Shown here in pieces: positions 12,005 through 13,968 of a stretch of 13,968 bases of DNA. The position numbers were made by a program, and so were the translations under genes. Within the stretch, counting starts at the first letter, position 1. The number at the start of each line of letters is the position of its first letter. The notes below the pieces were generated by a model, which ran no database searches, was not told the origin of the DNA, and saw nothing but the letters and a program-made list of their open reading frames with translations. The stretch is from Nitrospirota bacterium (GTDB taxonomy: Bacteria > Nitrospirota > Thermodesulfovibrionia > Thermodesulfovibrionales > JdFR-88), in assembly GCA_021790695.1 (NCBI GenBank), contig JAJYGJ010000221.1, forward strand, positions 1-13,968, written 5' to 3'.

Positions 12005-13048
12005 GTGCCGCTTGCCGGGATAAAAATAAAAAACAAAACCCCTTTGCTGGAAATCTCAAACCTTGTCGTCGCCTTCGGGACTGGTCCCTCCAGGGGCACG
12101 GTGCCCTCCAGGGGCGCGGCGGGCCCGAGGATAGTCGACAACGTAAGCTTCCAGATCCCGGAAGGCGGCATCTTCGGCCTTGCGGGGGAGTCCGGCTCGG
12201 GCAAATCCCTTACGGCGCTTTCGATCATGGGGATACTGCCAAACGGCGCCGCGGCCGAAGGCAGCATAAAATTCAGGGGCGAGGAAATCCTGAACCTGCC
12301 GTCCGAAAAGATGCGCTCCATCAGGGGGAGAGAGATATCGATGGTCTTCCAGGAGCCCATGACCTGCCTGAACCCGGTTCTGAAGATAGGCTATCAGGTG
12401 AAGGAGGCCCTCCTGGCGCATCTGCCCATATCGAAGCGGGAAGCCCATGAGCGCGCCCAGGGGCTCCTGCGCGCCGTGATGATCCCGTCCCCCGAAGCGC
12501 GCATGAACGACTACCCGCACCAGTTGTCCGGCGGGATGAGACAGAGGGTGATGATCGCGATGGCCATCGCGTGCAATCCCTCGCTGCTCATAGCCGATGA
12601 GCCCACGACCGCCCTCGACGTGACAATAGAGGCCCAGATACTCGATCTCATAAACACGCTCAGGACCGGGCGGAACATGTCCGTTTTGCTCATCACGCAC
12701 GACCTGGGCGTCATCGGCAGGCATGCCGCCACCGTAGGCGTCATGTACGCCGGAAGGCTCCTTGAGCTCTCCCCGGCCGGCGAGATATTCGGCTCGCCCA
12801 GGCACCCATATACGATCGGGCTCATGGAATCCATGCCTTTCCGGGGGAAAAGGGGCGCGCCCCTGAAGCCCATCCCCGGAAGCGTTCCTCCGCCCTGGGG
12901 GCTGCCGCCCGGCTGCAAGTTCTCAGACAGGTGCGCCTTCCAAACGCCTGCCTGCCGGCAGGCCGAGCCGGAATTAAGAGAAGTATCCCCCGGGCATTTC
13001 GCCAGGTGCATCCGCGCAGAGGAGATGTGTTTAAGATGGAGCCCCTGA
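12005..13048 (+). CDS. DppD/OppD-type peptide ABC transporter ATP-binding subunit
   Basis: 347 residues, the usual length. It hydrolyses ATP at the inner membrane to drive uptake of di- or oligopeptides (or nickel, in related systems). Walker A is G61-ESGSGK67-S68, the signature is L174-SGGMRQR, Walker B ends D198-E199 in LLIADEPTTALD, and the switch histidine is H232 (LITHDLGV). The C-terminal domain carries C304, C310, C317 and C335, the four-cysteine pattern that holds a [4Fe-4S] cluster in a characterised DppD. An insertion of repeated PSRG replaces the usual short turn between the first strands (around residues 26-38). Start GTG 12005 directly follows the leader stop; TTG 12044 is a weaker alternative. 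The second ATPase gene overlaps its end by 13 bases. No binding protein or permease gene is visible. Confidence 0.9.
   Translation: MPLAGIKIKNKTPLLEISNLVVAFGTGPSRGTVPSRGAAGPRIVDNVSFQIPEGGIFGLAGESGSGKSLTALSIMGILPNGAAAEGSIKFRGEEILNLPSEKMRSIRGREISMVFQEPMTCLNPVLKIGYQVKEALLAHLPISKREAHERAQGLLRAVMIPSPEARMNDYPHQLSGGMRQRVMIAMAIACNPSLLIADEPTTALDVTIEAQILDLINTLRTGRNMSVLLITHDLGVIGRHAATVGVMYAGRLLELSPAGEIFGSPRHPYTIGLMESMPFRGKRGAPLKPIPGSVPPPWGLPPGCKFSDRCAFQTPACRQAEPELREVSPGHFARCIRAEEMCLRWSP
12086..12115 (+). repeat. Duplicated 12-bp motif with 18-bp period in the DppD-like gene
   Basis: CCCTCCAGGGGC occurs at 12086-12097 and 12104-12115, exactly 18 bp apart. It encodes PSRG twice in a loop before the Walker A region. 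Confidence 0.85.
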
Positions 13049-13968
13049 TAAGCGCAAGGGATTTGAAGAAGCATTTCCATGTTAAAAAAGGCGTCTTCGG
13101 GGCGAGCCTGCTCTTAAGGGCGGTGGACGGGGTAGACCTCGATGTGCCTCAAAACACCGTTGTCGGGGTGGTGGGCGAAAGCGGCTCCGGCAAATCGACC
13201 CTCGCCCGGATGATGACCGCCCTTGAAAGACCCACCTCGGGAGACGTCCTCTTCGGGGGCAAAAGCGTATTGTCCCTCGGCCGCCGGGAAATGCTGAAAT
13301 TCAGGCGCTCCGTTCAGATAATCTTCCAGGACCCTTACGCGTCGCTGAATCCGAGGGCCACCGTCTTCGATACCATAGCCGAGCCGATCCGTATACACCG
13401 CCTGGCCGGGAAAAGGCAGCTCCGGGACAAAGTGGCCGGGCTCCTGGCGGACGTGGGGCTCGGCCCCGAAATCCTGCGCCGTTATCCGCACGAATTCAGC
13501 GGCGGGCAGCGCCAGAGGATATGCATAGCCAGGGCGCTTGCCGTCTCCCCGAAGGTGATCATCGCGGACGAACCCCTCTCGGCGCTGGACGTAAGCATCC
13601 AGGCCCAGATACTGAATATCCTGTCCGGCCTCAAAAACCGGGACAGCCTCTCCTTTCTGTTCATTAGCCATGACCTGAGGGTGGTCGAATATCTGAGTGA
13701 CGAGGTGGCCGTCATGTACCTGGGAAAGATCGTGGAGAAGGCAAAGGCCGAAAGTCTCTTTGAAAATCCCCTTCATCCCTATACCGCGGGACTCTTCGCC
13801 TCGGCCCCCTCGATAAGGACAAACGGGTCCTCCGGAGCCGTTTCCGCACCGAAAGGGGACATACCGAGCCCGATCGATATACCGGCCGGCTGCCCATACC
13901 ATCCGAGATGCCCGAAGAGGATGTCTGTCTGCGACAGGGACGCGCCGCAATTGTCCCGGCCCGCAGGC
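13036..13968 (+). CDS. DppF/OppF-type peptide ABC transporter ATP-binding subunit (3' partial)
   Basis: The frame stays open to the last base: 311 codons without a stop, so the gene continues beyond the window. Walker A is G47-ESGSGK53-S54-T, the signature is S155-GGQRQR, Walker B ends D178-E179 in VIIADEPLSALD, and the switch histidine is H212 in FLFISHDLRVVEYLSD. The C-terminal peptide-transporter extension has begun (IPAGCPYHPRCPKRMSVC). It pairs with the preceding ATPase as the two different nucleotide-binding subunits of a Dpp/Opp importer. ATG 13036 lies inside the end of the preceding gene (overlap 13036-13048), with GAGGAG about 11 bases upstream. An in-frame GTG at 13027 is too close to that site. 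Confidence 0.9.
   Translation, partial: MEPLISARDLKKHFHVKKGVFGASLLLRAVDGVDLDVPQNTVVGVVGESGSGKSTLARMMTALERPTSGDVLFGGKSVLSLGRREMLKFRRSVQIIFQDPYASLNPRATVFDTIAEPIRIHRLAGKRQLRDKVAGLLADVGLGPEILRRYPHEFSGGQRQRICIARALAVSPKVIIADEPLSALDVSIQAQILNILSGLKNRDSLSFLFISHDLRVVEYLSDEVAVMYLGKIVEKAKAESLFENPLHPYTAGLFASAPSIRTNGSSGAVSAPKGDIPSPIDIPAGCPYHPRCPKRMSVCDRDAPQLSRPAG

Noticed and set aside
12950..12963. Perfect 14-bp palindrome GCCTGCCGGCAGGC
   Set aside because: It lies within the cysteine-containing C-terminus of the DppD-like gene and is explained by coding; no other copy of the full palindrome was noticed in the window.
1..13968. CRISPR arrays, tRNA or rRNA genes, phage genes
   Set aside because: No regularly spaced repeats with spacers, no cloverleaf or rRNA sequence and no phage proteins were seen.

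Overview
The window is GC-rich, densely packed DNA from a Gram-negative, probably flagellated and anaerobic or microaerophilic bacterium. Supporting signs are an Slp-type outer-membrane lipoprotein, a flagellar FliK/FhlB pair, a group-4-hydrogenase-like membrane complex, and frequent ATA (Ile) and AGG (Arg) codons alongside high GC. This gene mix fits Nitrospirota/Thermodesulfovibrionia or a deltaproteobacterial lineage, but that placement is an inference and nothing here fixes the taxon. All supported genes lie on the + strand.

Layout. (1) Positions 1-3497 hold the 3' end of an energy-converting-hydrogenase-related (Ehr) complex: a HyfF-like antiporter subunit (5' truncated by the window), a fused NuoC/NuoD-like (HyfG/HycE-like) subunit and a NuoB-like Fe-S subunit. 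All four Ni-Fe ligand cysteines of the large subunit are replaced, so it is unlikely to be a hydrogenase. (2) Positions 3548-7878 hold a three-gene cassette: a KamA-family radical SAM/PLP aminomutase without its zinc site, a Ddl-like ATP-grasp ligase overlapping it by ATGA, and a second ATP-grasp fused to a GNAT acetyltransferase. It reads like a small pathway that makes a beta-amino acid (probably beta-lysine), ligates it and acetylates it. I know of no assigned function for this set, and it is the best candidate for an undescribed system. (3) Positions 7964-10850 hold a FliK-like protein, an FhlB (free FlhB C-terminal domain) and an ArsB/SLC13-type anion permease, joined by ATGA and TAATG overlaps. 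(4) Positions 10870-11461 hold an Slp lipoprotein with an extraordinary Tyr/Trp-rich tail, behind a near-consensus promoter that puts its ATG at about +1. (5) Positions 11467-11868 are a non-coding block of about 400 bp bounded by 15-bp perfect inverted repeats with matching subterminal repeats, looking like a non-autonomous mobile element. (6) Positions 11884-13968 hold a second near-consensus promoter, a 26-codon leader ORF, and dppD/dppF-like peptide ABC-transporter ATPases, the second cut by the window end.

A recurring oddity is a set of short tandem repeats (periods of about 12, 15, 17/18, 18 and 30 bp) inserted within reading frames at loop or tail positions of several genes. They encode Gly/Pro/Ala/Arg-rich or DQS-type segments.
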